31,056 nt of DNA. Source: JAFEBO01 sp036392375 (GTDB lineage Bacteria; Planctomycetota; Phycisphaerae; Phycisphaerales; UBA1924). The stretch spans positions 1-31,056 of the forward strand of contig DASVYC010000086.1 of assembly GCA_036392375.1 (NCBI GenBank), given 5' to 3'. Made by a program: the position numbers and the translations under genes. A model generated the notes under the pieces. The model did not search any database and was not told the origin of the DNA. It saw only the letters and a list, made by a program, of their open reading frames with translations. This document shows positions 6,568-14,792 of the stretch, one piece after another (the stretch's first letter is position 1; each line of letters opens with the position of its first letter).

Positions 6568-7697
6568 TACATCTTGATGAGCGCCCGGGCCACGGCTTCC
6601 CAGGTGAACTTCTCTTCGATGAGTCGGCGTCCCGCCTCGCCCATCGCGCGGCCTTTGGCCGGGTCGCTCATGATCTTCAAGAGGCCCTCGGCCACGCCGT
6701 CGACCGTTCGTTGCACGACGAACCCTGCACCCGCGTCCTGGGCCTCCGGGAAGTGACACTCCTCGCTGATCACCACCGGCGAGCGTGCCGCCATCGCCTC
6801 GGCGATCGCCACGCTGAACGCCTCGTGCCCGCTGGGCAGACAGAAGCACGACGAGTCCACCATTGCCGCGTACTTGTCCTTGCTGAAGATCGGCCCGGTC
6901 AGGTGCACGCGATCCGCGATCCCCAGCCTCGCGATCTGTTCCTCGATCGGCTTCTGCATGCCGAAGTCGGGGCCGGTGATGACGAGCCGCGCGTTGGGCA
7001 CGCGAGACAGCACCTTCTGGAACGCGTCGACGAGAATCGGCAGGCCCTTGATCGGATGCAGGCGCGACAGGAACAGGATGAACGGGTCGTTCCCGAGCTC
7101 CGGGTGCTTCGCCCGGAACGCGCCGGGCGCGGGCAGCGGATCGATCTCCGACAGGAACACGCCGTTGGGCACGATCCCGATCGGCTTGGTCCAGCCGAAG
7201 ACCCGCATCTCTTCCTCTTCAAACCGCGACAACGCGTGCACGCGGTCGAAGCGGTGGATCGCGCGGCGGTACGCCAGGTTCATCGCGACCAGCTTCTTCA
7301 GCCGCTTCTCGCTCAGCGCCCAGCGAGTGAGAATGCCGTGCGGCGACAGCACCGTCGGCTTCTTTTGCCGCCGCGCTTCGTTCACCGCGTGGATCAGAAT
7401 CGGGTCCCAGATGTTGTGGACGTGCACGACATCGTGCGACGCCACCAGCGATCGGAGCATCTCGCGGCAGTCCGTGCCGCGGATCTTGGCGAGCGTGCCC
7501 TGCGCTGGGATGCGTTCGATGCGGACCTTTTCCGACCCGGCGATCTCCGGCAGGGGCGTTTCCTTGGTCGCGCTTTGGCGCGTGAGGATGGTCACTTCGT
7601 GCCCGAGCCCGGCCTGTGCCGCCGCCACCCGCGTCGTCACCATCGTGGGCCCGCCCTGATCGGCGGCGAGCGAGTATGTCACGTGCAGGATCCGCAT
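6561..7697 (-). CDS. GT4-family glycosyltransferase
   Basis: A 378-residue cytoplasmic GT-B fold glycosyltransferase that uses a nucleotide-sugar donor. The N-terminal domain opens MRILHVTYSLAADQGGP, with the Gly-rich acceptor loop. The C-terminal domain holds FLSRLHPIKG (about 209-218) and the E-x7-E donor site at E292 and E300 (GHEAFSVAIAEAMA). Family 4 members often build exopolysaccharide, lipopolysaccharide or glycolipids; the sugar cannot be read from the sequence. The start was placed at the ATG at 7697, where the first strand begins; upstream codons in frame are not conserved in character. The gene ends inside a family 1 palindrome and stands alone on the minus strand, downstream of the secreted barrel protein gene. 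Confidence 0.88.
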   Translation of the reverse strand: MRILHVTYSLAADQGGPTMVTTRVAAAQAGLGHEVTILTRQSATKETPLPEIAGSEKVRIERIPAQGTLAKIRGTDCREMLRSLVASHDVVHVHNIWDPILIHAVNEARRQKKPTVLSPHGILTRWALSEKRLKKLVAMNLAYRRAIHRFDRVHALSRFEEEEMRVFGWTKPIGIVPNGVFLSEIDPLPAPGAFRAKHPELGNDPFILFLSRLHPIKGLPILVDAFQKVLSRVPNARLVITGPDFGMQKPIEEQIARLGIADRVHLTGPIFSKDKYAAMVDSSCFCLPSGHEAFSVAIAEAMAARSPVVISEECHFPEAQDAGAGFVVQRTVDGVAEGLLKIMSDPAKGRAMGEAGRRLIEEKFTWEAVARALIKMYQ

Positions 7698-7820
7698 GAG
7701 AGACAGTATCGGACAGATGAAGGGGTGACAGAGTGCCGTGCGAATGACGGAGAAGATCGCGTCCAAAGCGGGCGCATCACCCTCTCACACCGTCACCCCC
7801 GCACCCCGTCCGCTTTGTCC

Positions 7821-9518
7821 TCACTCCGTCGGCACGTTCGCCACCGCCGTGTTCGGCAGCGGGTTCACCGCCTTGTCCGTCGGCACGATGTCGTTGGTCC
7901 GCTTCGCCCGCGCCAACGCCGCCGCGAGTTCGCGGTAGCTGAAGCCGCTGCGGAGCGATTCATCGAAGGGGTTGGCGCCCCGGCCGGCTTTGCGGCTCAC
8001 GCGCGCCACCTTGTTGGTGTTGCCCGCGGGCGGGAGCAGGAAGAGCGGGTTCACCTGTCCCGCGGCGATCGAAGTGCCGCCGCCGTCCGACACGGCCGCC
8101 GGCGCGACCGCGCCCTGCAGACTGGCGCCCGCGCCCGAGAAGGACGCGACCTGCCCGTTGCCGGCCGAGCCGCCACCGCCTCCGCCTCCGCCACCACTGA
8201 AGCTGGAGCCGCCACCGCCGCCGCCACCACCTCCGCCACCGCCGCCACCACCACCACCTCCTCCGCCGCCACCGCCTCCACCCGAGGACGCTTCGGCAGA
8301 CGCGCTGGAGCCGTCGGTGCCGCCATCGCCGCCGGAGGTGGGATCAGGGCCGGGGTCGGTGCCGATCCCGCCGTCGATGCCGGGGATGTCGCCCGGATCG
8401 GTGCCGGGATTCGTGCCCGGATCCGTGCCCGGGTTGGTGCCCGGATCCGTTCCTGGGCCGGTGCCGGGATCGGTACCGGGGCCGGTGCCGGGGTTGCCGC
8501 CGCCGGAGTTGGGGAAGACCAGCGGATAGAGCAGCGGACGCGCCTTGGTGTCGTAGTAGTTCTGCCACTCGGCGATCTGCTGATCGTTGTAGAAGAAGTC
8601 CCACAAGATGATGCCCGACGCGCCGGCCTGCTTGGTGAAGTTGATGCCGTAGGCCAGGTTCAAGTCGTTCAGGAACTGACCCGCGTACGTCGAAGCCTGG
8701 TGGTAGCGGAACTGGAAGAACGGCAGCACGGGCTTGCCCTTGGCGTACCGCACCGATTCACCAACCAACCCCGTGATCCAACGCTCGGTGCCGAGCGGAT
8801 CGGTCTGGCCGGGCATCGGGTTGTTCGAGATCGAGTAGTTGGCGTAGATGGTGGGCGTGACGACGTCCACGAGATCCCAGTACCACGCCAGCTCGCGCTC
8901 GTGGATGTCGCGGTAGCGCACCAGATCGACGCCCGCCTGCTTGTAGCCGTTGAAGATCCAGTAGGTGCCCAGGGGCAGGCCGTAGTACGTGACCTGGGCC
9001 TTGGGACGCAGCTGCCGCGTGAGCGCCGTGGTGAACTCGTAGTACTTTCGGACTTCCTGGCGGTAAGACTCGGCGAAGATGGACTCCCACTCCGATTCGA
9101 GCTTGCCCGCGAGCAGCTCGGGACGCTGGGTCTTGATGTAGTTGCGCCACGCCGGCTGCGACGGGCCGCTCCACTCCCACGCGGGCCAGAAGTGCTCGTA
9201 GTCAATCATCACGACGCCGGTGAAGTTCTTGTCGGGGATGGTGGCGTCGAGGTCGGCGGTGAACTCGGCCTGGTGCCGCGCGTAGAAGGTGGGGTCCGAG
9301 GCGATCTCGTCGGGACCGTTGGGATGCAGGCCCATGGCACCGCCGATGATGTTGTTGGGCGCCGGGATGCCGCGGGTCTGTAGACCGCCGGCGTTGCGGC
9401 TCTGGATCGAGAGGCGCACGTCCCAGGCTTGGGCCCACGCGGGTGCGGCGAGCGAGCCCACGCTCAGCAGCGCGAGGGCCAGCGACTTCGACAGCATCGA
9501 GCGGGACGCAAGCCTCAT
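7821..9518 (-). CDS. Secreted hyaluronidase-like (GH56-like) barrel protein with Gly-rich C-terminus
   Basis: A 565-residue exported protein. A signal peptide of about 30 residues ends APAWAQA. The region to about residue 335 looks like a TIM-barrel hydrolase. VVMIDYEHFWPAW holds D106 and E108, resembling the catalytic D-x-E of GH56 hyaluronidases, and later segments TYYGLPLGTYW and GASGIILWDFF also recall that family. Then comes a GTDP-type repeat linker (about 340-390), a run of exactly 25 Gly codons (8208-8282), SSFS, 9 more Gly (8169-8195), and a C-terminal tail of about 110 residues. The ATG at 9518 is preferred over 9524 because GGAGG then sits 8 nt upstream. Carbohydrate cleavage is an inference from distant resemblance; it could be a non-catalytic relative. 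Confidence 0.7.
   Translation of the reverse strand: MRLASRSMLSKSLALALLSVGSLAAPAWAQAWDVRLSIQSRNAGGLQTRGIPAPNNIIGGAMGLHPNGPDEIASDPTFYARHQAEFTADLDATIPDKNFTGVVMIDYEHFWPAWEWSGPSQPAWRNYIKTQRPELLAGKLESEWESIFAESYRQEVRKYYEFTTALTRQLRPKAQVTYYGLPLGTYWIFNGYKQAGVDLVRYRDIHERELAWYWDLVDVVTPTIYANYSISNNPMPGQTDPLGTERWITGLVGESVRYAKGKPVLPFFQFRYHQASTYAGQFLNDLNLAYGINFTKQAGASGIILWDFFYNDQQIAEWQNYYDTKARPLLYPLVFPNSGGGNPGTGPGTDPGTGPGTDPGTNPGTDPGTNPGTDPGDIPGIDGGIGTDPGPDPTSGGDGGTDGSSASAEASSGGGGGGGGGGGGGGGGGGGGGGGGGSSFSGGGGGGGGGSAGNGQVASFSGAGASLQGAVAPAAVSDGGGTSIAAGQVNPLFLLPPAGNTNKVARVSRKAGRGANPFDESLRSGFSYRELAAALARAKRTNDIVPTDKAVNPLPNTAVANVPTE
8163..8285 (-). repeat. Poly-Gly codon tract
   Basis: A low-complexity tract of GGN codons encodes 25 and then 9 uninterrupted glycines, broken by SSFS. 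Mixed third bases (GGC, GGT, GGA) show it is not a single-codon microsatellite. On the opposite strand it reads as poly-Pro, which makes a spurious open frame. Confidence 0.9.
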
Positions 9519-9730
9519 GATCATCTCCTCCAGCGGGGCCGGTCAGTCTTCATCGTCAAAGGTCGATTACGACTGCGTCCCGCGCCCGGTCCGGGAAGCA
9601 CACCGCACGCACGCGCGCCGCCCCAGACCGGATAAACCAACCCCGCCGCGAACCGCGAACCCACGCCCCCCGTACCACCCGCGGCACCCAAACGTCCAGG
9701 CACCAACCTCACCCCTTCCCACGCCCCACC

Positions 9731-9934
9731 ATGCCATACGTCAACGTCAAGATCACCAAGGACGGCGTCACCCGCGAGCAGAAGTTGCGGCTCGTGCAGG
9801 AGATCACCGACACGCTCGTCCGGGTTCTCAACAAGAAGCCCGAGCAGACCCACATCGTCATCGACGAGGTTGAGACCGACAACTGGGGCTTCGCCGGGAT
9901 GCTCACCACCGACTACCGCAAGCAGCATCGCTGA
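9731..9934 (+). CDS. 4-oxalocrotonate tautomerase family protein
   Basis: A 67-residue protein of the 4-OT tautomerase family. The Met is followed directly by Pro (MPYVNVKITKDG), and after Met removal this Pro would be the catalytic base. The rest matches the family's beta-alpha-beta pattern, ending VVIDEV-type (HIVIDEVETDNWG, about 41-53). These enzymes act as cytoplasmic oligomers on keto-enol substrates, often from aromatic degradation, but many family members have no known substrate. The Arg normally found near mature position 11 is not clearly present (GVTRE, R14), so specificity is open. It stands alone upstream of ohr on the same strand with a 217-bp gap. Confidence 0.85.
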   Translation: MPYVNVKITKDGVTREQKLRLVQEITDTLVRVLNKKPEQTHIVIDEVETDNWGFAGMLTTDYRKQHR

Positions 9935-10151
9935 TCGAACGCCTCGCGCCGCAGTGAGGACCAACGCGGGGCCAACGCGGGCCAAGGTGGAGCCGACGCG
10001 GCGTCGCCGCCGGGCCGCCCCGCCGCAGTGTCCAACGCACATTGAACTCCGTTGCACGCGCGGTATTCGTATGAATTCTTCTTCACGCGCGCGCTCCGGT
10101 GCCCCGAGCGCGGGTAGCCTCATCCCGTCCGCAACATACAGGAGCGCACCC

Positions 10152-10574
10152 ATGAAAGTTCTCTTCACCGCAGAAGCCAAGGCCGTCGGCGGCCGCAACG
10201 GCCATTCCGAGGCCAGCGACAAGAGCGTGTCGGTCGACCTGTCCATCCCCAAGGCGATGGGCGGTCCTGGCAAGCCCAACACCACCACGCCCGAGCACCT
10301 CTTCGCGGTCGGCTACGCCGCCTGCTTCGGCAGCGCGCTCGACTACGTCGCCAGCCAGAAGAAGATCGCCATCCCCGGCGCCAGCGTGACCTCGCGCGTC
10401 AGCATCGGCACCCGCCCCGACGGCGGGTTCCAGCTCGCGGTGGTGCTCGAGGTTGGCCTGCCCGGTCACGAGAAAGCCGCCGCCGACGCGCTGGTCGCCG
10501 CGGCCCACCAGGTGTGCCCGTACTCGCACGCCACACGCAACAACATCGAGGTCACGCTCACCACCGTCGTGTAA
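10152..10574 (+). CDS. ohr: Organic hydroperoxide resistance protein Ohr
   Basis: A 140-residue OsmC/Ohr family thiol peroxidase that reduces organic (fatty acid) hydroperoxides in the cytoplasm. The two reactive cysteines are C58 (GYAACFGSAL) and C122 (HQVCPYSHAT). The catalytic Arg is R15 (GGRNGH), and E48 lies in TTPEHLF. Length and motifs place it in Ohr rather than OsmC. AGGAG lies 7 nt before the ATG at 10152. No ohrR regulator gene is adjacent. The upstream gap contains TTGAAC-N16-TATTCG, a weak promoter candidate, but no typical OhrR operator was recognised. The gene is convergent with the ABC permease gene (43 bp between stops). Confidence 0.92.
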   Translation: MKVLFTAEAKAVGGRNGHSEASDKSVSVDLSIPKAMGGPGKPNTTTPEHLFAVGYAACFGSALDYVASQKKIAIPGASVTSRVSIGTRPDGGFQLAVVLEVGLPGHEKAAADALVAAAHQVCPYSHATRNNIEVTLTTVV

Positions 10575-10617
10575 CTCAAACGCCGAGGCGAAGGAGGCGC
10601 GGCGACACGTGCACGCG

Positions 10618-12189
10618 CTATCGCTCGCGCGGCGTCAGCAGCACGCTCGCTACTGCGCCGCACACAAGGCCGACGCTGAGCAGGATCACGCCTGCCGCCG
10701 AGAACTCCTGCGTCCGCATGAAGTGCAGTTGGTTCAGCACGGCGCGCGCCAACGTGTCGATCCCCGGCGGCTGCAGGATCACGGTCGCCTCGATCTCGTG
10801 CAGCGACAGCACGCCGCCGATGATCGCCGCACCGACCAGCGCCCGCGCGTGGCCGGTCATCGCCGCCGCCCACAGCGCCCCCAGCGAGCGCACGCCGTCG
10901 AGCGTGCGCTGGTCGCGGGCGTCGCGTGATTCGATCCCGGCGAGCAGGCACCCAAGCGCAACGGGCACGACGCCACATCGTGCGAGATGCGCGAGCACCA
11001 GCACGAACATGGAGTCTTCCAGCGCCGGTGCCAGTGTGCGCACAGCATGTGCGATCCACAGGCCGAGCATCACGCCGGGCATGATCGCGCCCGCTGCGAG
11101 CAGGCCGAGCGCAAGTTGGACAAGCCGCTTCGACACGCCGCCGGCGAGTGTGCCCAGCCAGGCGAGCAGCATCATCGCGGCGCTCGCGGCACCGACGACG
11201 AGCGCGATACTCGCGGAGGTGAGCAGGGGTTGCTGGTAGTTGCGGATGAACTCGAGCAAGCCGCCGTCGCGGGCGAGGTGCAGCGCGAGCAGCGCGCCGG
11301 GGACCAGTGCGCCCAGTGTGGCGACCGCGAGCGCGCCGAGCCATACGCCACGACTTGCGATGCGGGGTGAGAGGCGTGTCTGCGACTCTGGCGCGTCGAG
11401 GCGGATGCCGCGGACGCCGAAGAACGCGGCGACAAGCGCGATCGCGATCAGGGGCAGCGTGATGATCCAGGCCCGCCACTGCTGGTCCTGCGGCAGGAGG
11501 TCCATGGCCAACCACACGCGGATGGTGAGGGTGTGGACGCGAGCGACGTGGAGCGGGATGACCGAACCGAGGGTGAGGGCGAGGACGAGGAGGAACGAGC
11601 CGCGGAGGCCGTCGCGGGCGAGCGAGAGTTCCCCAAGGAACAGATCCCACTTTGTGCGCACAACGCCGTGGCTGTGCGCGCCCGCGTCGAGCGTGAGCTG
11701 CTCGAGTGTGGCGTCGTCGATGCGGCGCAGGTGCAGCGCGAGGATGAGCATCGCGACGGGGGCGCTCCAGATCATGATCGAGCCGAAGGCGATGGCTTTG
11801 CCGAGGGCGACGGGGATCCACGGCGATTCGCGGCCGAGTTGTTCGGCGAGGTCGCCGAGCGCGGTGCCGGGGGCGCGGAGGAGGTTGAATGCGCCGAAGG
11901 CGAGGTAGTTGGGGAGAAGCAGAGGGGCGAAGAGGAGTGGAGCGAACGTGTAGCCGCGGGTGCGGAGGAGCCAGGCGCCGGGCCAGGCGAGGAGCACGGC
12001 GCCGGCGCTGATGAGGGCGGCCCAGAGCAGGGATGTCAGGAGCGCGGAGAGTGAGAAGAAGGTGGGAAGGTCGGCGGCGATGGGGCCGGCGGGTGCGGCG
12101 AGGAGGCGGTAGAACGCGACGACAGCGGGAGCGCCGACGAGGGTGCAGGCGATAAGCAGGAGAAAGATGGAGGCGGCGCGGGTGGACAT
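10618..12189 (-). CDS. Two-domain ABC transporter permease (iron(III)/thiamine type)
   Basis: A 523-residue inner-membrane permease with about 12 hydrophobic segments in two homologous halves, the layout of FbpB/ThiP-type permeases that import ferric iron, thiamine or similar solutes. The EAA-like cytoplasmic loops appear as the TLEQLTLDAGAHSHG region in the first half and as DQRTLDGVRSLGAL followed by ALVGAAIIGGVLSLHEIEAT in the second. No ATPase or binding-protein gene lies in the adjacent sequence, so its partners must be elsewhere. The start ATG at 12189 is preferred over an in-frame ATG at 12225, because the upstream part overlaps a family 2 palindrome. The substrate cannot be assigned. 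Confidence 0.75.
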   Translation of the reverse strand: MSTRAASIFLLLIACTLVGAPAVVAFYRLLAAPAGPIAADLPTFFSLSALLTSLLWAALISAGAVLLAWPGAWLLRTRGYTFAPLLFAPLLLPNYLAFGAFNLLRAPGTALGDLAEQLGRESPWIPVALGKAIAFGSIMIWSAPVAMLILALHLRRIDDATLEQLTLDAGAHSHGVVRTKWDLFLGELSLARDGLRGSFLLVLALTLGSVIPLHVARVHTLTIRVWLAMDLLPQDQQWRAWIITLPLIAIALVAAFFGVRGIRLDAPESQTRLSPRIASRGVWLGALAVATLGALVPGALLALHLARDGGLLEFIRNYQQPLLTSASIALVVGAASAAMMLLAWLGTLAGGVSKRLVQLALGLLAAGAIMPGVMLGLWIAHAVRTLAPALEDSMFVLVLAHLARCGVVPVALGCLLAGIESRDARDQRTLDGVRSLGALWAAAMTGHARALVGAAIIGGVLSLHEIEATVILQPPGIDTLARAVLNQLHFMRTQEFSAAGVILLSVGLVCGAVASVLLTPRER

Positions 12190-12222
12190 GGAGTTGCGAC
12201 GGAGCGGGGTTGGGCACGCTCG

Positions 12223-12250
12223 CACTGCCGACGCCGAGCCGTCGGCAGTG
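12223..12250. repeat. Dispersed palindrome family 2, copy 1
   Basis: A perfect 10-bp inverted repeat, CACTGCCGAC / GTCGGCAGTG, with an 8-nt loop GCCGAGCC, followed by GCACCC. It sits midway between the divergent starts of the ABC permease (12189) and the aminopeptidase (12282). The same arms recur at 24368, 24444 and 31018. Confidence 0.85.
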
Positions 12251-12281
12251 GCACCCGGAGATGCGGGCGGCGCAGCGTATC

Positions 12282-13457
12282 ATGGCCGACATGGCAACTT
12301 CAGCGACGAAAAGCGGCAAGGGTGGTGGGGCGAAGTCGGCGGGCGCGGCGACGGATCCGTTTTTGCCGCGGCAGCGGAAAGTGCGGGAGGCGATGCTGGG
12401 GCATGAGCTGACGCATCTCTTGGTGAGCAGCCCGCTGGATGTCGGATATTTGACGGGGTTTACGGGCGGTGATTCGTACTTGCTGATCGGGCCGCGGCAG
12501 CCGGGGGCACCGGTGACGGCGGCGTTGATCAGCGACTTTCGGTATCAGGAAGAGTTGCAGCCGTTCGCGGACAAGCTGGAGATCATCATCCGCAAGCGCT
12601 CGATGGGCGAGGCGGTGGCGGATCTCTTGTCGGGCCCGGGCGTAGAGCGGGTTGGCATCCAGGCCGACATCATGACGGTGGCGGAGCGGGATGCGCTCGC
12701 GAAGAAGATCGGGACGAAGAAGGTTGCGTCGACGGTGGGGCTGATCAACAAGCTGCGGTCGGTGAAGGATGCGCAAGAGATCGACCTGATCCGGCGGGCG
12801 GTGAAGATTCAGGAAGCGGCGTTGCTCGAGGTGCTGCCGACGATCGAGGCGGGGCAGACGGAGCAGCAGATCGCGGCGCGGCTGGAGAGCGAGATGAAGG
12901 TCCGGGGCTCCACCGTGCCGAGCTTCGACACGATTGTGGGTGCGAAGGGGAACAGTGCGCTGCCGCACTATCGCGCGGGGGAGATGAAGGTCGCGAACAA
13001 CAATGTGCTCTTGATTGACTGGGGCGCGACGTACAAGGGCTATCACTCGGACATGACGCGGACGTTTGCGCTCGGCAAGTGGCCGAAGAAGATGGCAGAG
13101 ATCTACGAGATCGTGCTGGAGGCGCACAAGCTGGCGGCCGCGGCTCTTTGCGCGGGCAAGAGCAGCGCGGAGATCGATCGGGTGGCGCGGGACCACATCG
13201 CCGAGGCTGGGTATGGCGAGCACTTCGGGCACGGCCTGGGGCACGGGATCGGGCTGCAGATCCACGAGGAGCCGCGGTTGTCGCACATGCTGGCGGGCGT
13301 GAAGCTGCAGGCTGGGCAGGTGGTGACGATCGAGCCGGGGATCTACCTGCCGGGCGTCGGCGGCGTGCGGCTGGAGAACGATTACGTGGTGACGGAGACG
13401 GGCAGTGAGTGCCTGGCGACGTTGCCGATGACGCTGGAGTGGGCGACGCTGGGCTGA
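12282..13457 (+). CDS. M24B metallopeptidase (Xaa-Pro aminopeptidase-like)
   Basis: A 391-residue cytoplasmic pita-bread metallopeptidase, expected to cleave the bond before proline in peptides. The five metal ligands are all present: D246 and D257 (DWGATYKGYHSD), H321 (GHGLGH), E351 (IEPGIY) and E365 (LENDYV). The N-terminal creatinase-type domain covers about 25-160, with YLTGFTGGD. The ATG at 12282 (or 12291) was chosen because the upstream open frame runs through a family 2 palindrome; no clear Shine-Dalgarno is seen. The order peptidase then accB-accC matches the common yqhT-efp-accBC arrangement, but efp is missing here. It is convergent with a small secreted protein gene, 4 bp between stops. 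Confidence 0.88.
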   Translation: MADMATSATKSGKGGGAKSAGAATDPFLPRQRKVREAMLGHELTHLLVSSPLDVGYLTGFTGGDSYLLIGPRQPGAPVTAALISDFRYQEELQPFADKLEIIIRKRSMGEAVADLLSGPGVERVGIQADIMTVAERDALAKKIGTKKVASTVGLINKLRSVKDAQEIDLIRRAVKIQEAALLEVLPTIEAGQTEQQIAARLESEMKVRGSTVPSFDTIVGAKGNSALPHYRAGEMKVANNNVLLIDWGATYKGYHSDMTRTFALGKWPKKMAEIYEIVLEAHKLAAAALCAGKSSAEIDRVARDHIAEAGYGEHFGHGLGHGIGLQIHEEPRLSHMLAGVKLQAGQVVTIEPGIYLPGVGGVRLENDYVVTETGSECLATLPMTLEWATLG

Positions 13458-13461
13458 GATC

Positions 13462-13746
13462 TCAGTGCGTGAAGTTCGCGTTGGGATCGGTGGTGCCGAG
13501 GGAGCTGATCGCGGAATCGCCGCTGATGGAAGGGGAGCCGGGCGCGATGCGGTTGACGATGGGGCCGACGACGTTGTTGGCAACGATGGACCAGTTGACG
13601 ATGGTGTTGCCGCGGGCGGAGTTGCGGATGATGATGGGCCCGGCGGGCGGGTTGAGGGGACCGGCGGGTGCTGGGCACGCGAGCAAGAAGCCGGCTGCGG
13701 CGAGAGCGACACGGGGGATCACGCGGCATGAGAACGAAGACGGCAT
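13462..13746 (-). CDS. Small secreted protein, possible lipoprotein
   Basis: A 94-residue protein of unknown function. A basic N-terminus and hydrophobic stretch (about 12-23) end GFLLAC, which could be a lipobox with C24, followed by a Pro/Gly-rich segment. Mature residues such as IIIRNSARGNTIVNW and SIVANNVVGPIVNR look beta-rich, like one or two rungs of a beta-helix. The gene lies on the strand opposite to its neighbours, in the place where efp often sits. It could be a small real lipoprotein or the remnant of a larger secreted protein. The call rests on the export signal only. Confidence 0.45.
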   Translation of the reverse strand: MPSSFSCRVIPRVALAAAGFLLACPAPAGPLNPPAGPIIIRNSARGNTIVNWSIVANNVVGPIVNRIAPGSPSISGDSAISSLGTTDPNANFTH

Positions 13747-14233
13747 GGTGGCGGCTCCTGGCGGGGCGACGGTACCAATCTACCTCTACGTGGTGCGTCT
13801 TCAATGGGAATACGGCCCAGAATCCGGGAGTCGACGCGGGGTGAGGGTGACGCCGCTGAGATCGATGGAGACGTTGCCGACGGCGATCTCGTGCTGATGG
13901 CTGACGCCGGCGCGTGGCGATCGCGCCGCGGAACGGGTCGACACGGCTTCTCCCCTCCTACAGAAACAGAGCTGCAAGATACCGCGCCGCGCGTTGCGTT
14001 CCAAGCGCAAAGCCGAGCCCGCGTCCGGCCGGTTGCGAGCGGAAGGTCCTTATCGGGCAGGAGCGCACGAACATCGGCGAGGCGGCGGGAGATCGAGGCG
14101 AACATCATGGTTCGTGACCTGGTCGGGCGTGCCTTCGGGGTGTTTTGTTCATAGGATGGGGAGCCCAGGAGGCGGGACGGGAAGAGGCCAAAGAAACGAT
14201 CCCTCACTGAGAGCGACGACTGAGAGCTACACC
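13747..14233. other. Gene-poor interval before accB
   Basis: I see no credible gene in this 487-bp stretch: open frames on both strands have arginine/serine-rich, non-conserved translations. It must contain the accB promoter and leader, but no convincing sigma-70 elements were recognised. Its position between the aminopeptidase and accB is where efp lies in many bacteria. Confidence 0.5.
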
Positions 14234-14737
14234 ATGATCGATCCGAGCAAGCTGAAGGACCTTGTCAAGCTGATGGTCGAGAACGACCTGACCGAGTTGG
14301 ACCTGCAGGACGAGAAGGAAACGGTGACGATCCGCCGTGGGCCGCAGGGCGGCGTGGTGAATCACTCGCCGGTGTATTACGGCGGGGGTGGTGGTGGTGG
14401 CGGTGCTCCGGCGGCGTTTGCCCCGGCTCCGGTGGCTGCTGCGGCTCCCGCCGCGGGCGGCGGGGCTCCTGCTCCTAAAGCCGCGGACTCCGACGCTGGC
14501 CTGATCGCGATCGAGTCGCCCATGGTGGGCACGTTCTACTCCGCGGCGAACCCCGACAGCCCGCCGTTCGCGGCGGCCGGCGCGAAGATCACGCCCAGCA
14601 CGGTCGTCTGCCTGATCGAGGCCATGAAGGTCTTCAACGAGATCAAGGCCGAGAAGACGGGGACGATCGAGAAGGTGCTGGTGAAGAACGGGGATGCGGT
14701 GGAGTTCGGTCAAAAGCTATTCCTGGTGCGTCCCTGA
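14234..14737 (+). CDS. accB: Biotin carboxyl carrier protein of acetyl-CoA carboxylase
   Basis: A 167-residue BCCP. The N-terminal helix region (MIDPSKLKDLVKLMVEND) is followed by a Gly/Ala/Pro linker (about 50-90, with an 8-Gly run). The C-terminal biotinyl domain carries the target lysine K132 in the EAMK motif, plus the SPMVGTFY block. It carries carboxybiotin between biotin carboxylase and carboxyltransferase in the first step of fatty-acid synthesis. Size and architecture are normal. The ATG at 14234 fits the family start. The stop (14735-14737) is followed immediately by the left arm of the inverted repeat that bounds the four-helix-bundle gene, so accB and accC are not directly adjacent as they usually are. 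Confidence 0.95.
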   Translation: MIDPSKLKDLVKLMVENDLTELDLQDEKETVTIRRGPQGGVVNHSPVYYGGGGGGGGAPAAFAPAPVAAAAPAAGGGAPAPKAADSDAGLIAIESPMVGTFYSAANPDSPPFAAAGAKITPSTVVCLIEAMKVFNEIKAEKTGTIEKVLVKNGDAVEFGQKLFLVRP

Positions 14738-14773
14738 AGTGGAGCAGTGGGGGAGTGGGGCAGTGGGGCAGAA
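14738..14773 (+). repeat. Left arm of inverted repeat around four-helix-bundle gene
   Basis: Four tandem 8-bp units (AGTGGAGC, AGTGGGGG, then AGTGGGGC twice) followed by AGAA, starting at the first base after the accB stop. It is complementary to 15167-15202 at 34 of 36 positions. Confidence 0.9.
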
Positions 14774-14792
14774 CGGAGACGGGAATGTCGTG

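Noticed and set aside
8401..8510. Repeats in the GTDP linker as a possible CRISPR or tandem-repeat array
   Set aside because: The unit is 12-24 bp, codes in frame for GTDPGT/NPGTDP repeats and has no spacers.
6465..9383. A 972-codon open frame on the plus strand
   Set aside because: It runs antisense to the GT4 and barrel-protein genes, is His/Arg/Val-rich with no motif, and exists only because of high GC in the third codon position of the true genes.
9935..10151. OhrR operator upstream of ohr
   Set aside because: Only a short ATTC-GTAT-GAAT symmetry was seen near 10065; it does not match the usual AT-rich OhrR site and no ohrR gene is near.
12300..13712. A 470-codon minus-strand open frame
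   Set aside because: It lies antisense to the M24 peptidase, whose five metal ligands are intact; the translation is Arg/Leu/His-rich.
14694..14792. An N-terminal extension of the four-helix-bundle protein back into accB
   Set aside because: The frame is open, but the extra 33 residues are encoded by the end of accB and the repeat arm and look unrelated to the family, whose similarity begins at the ATG at 14793.
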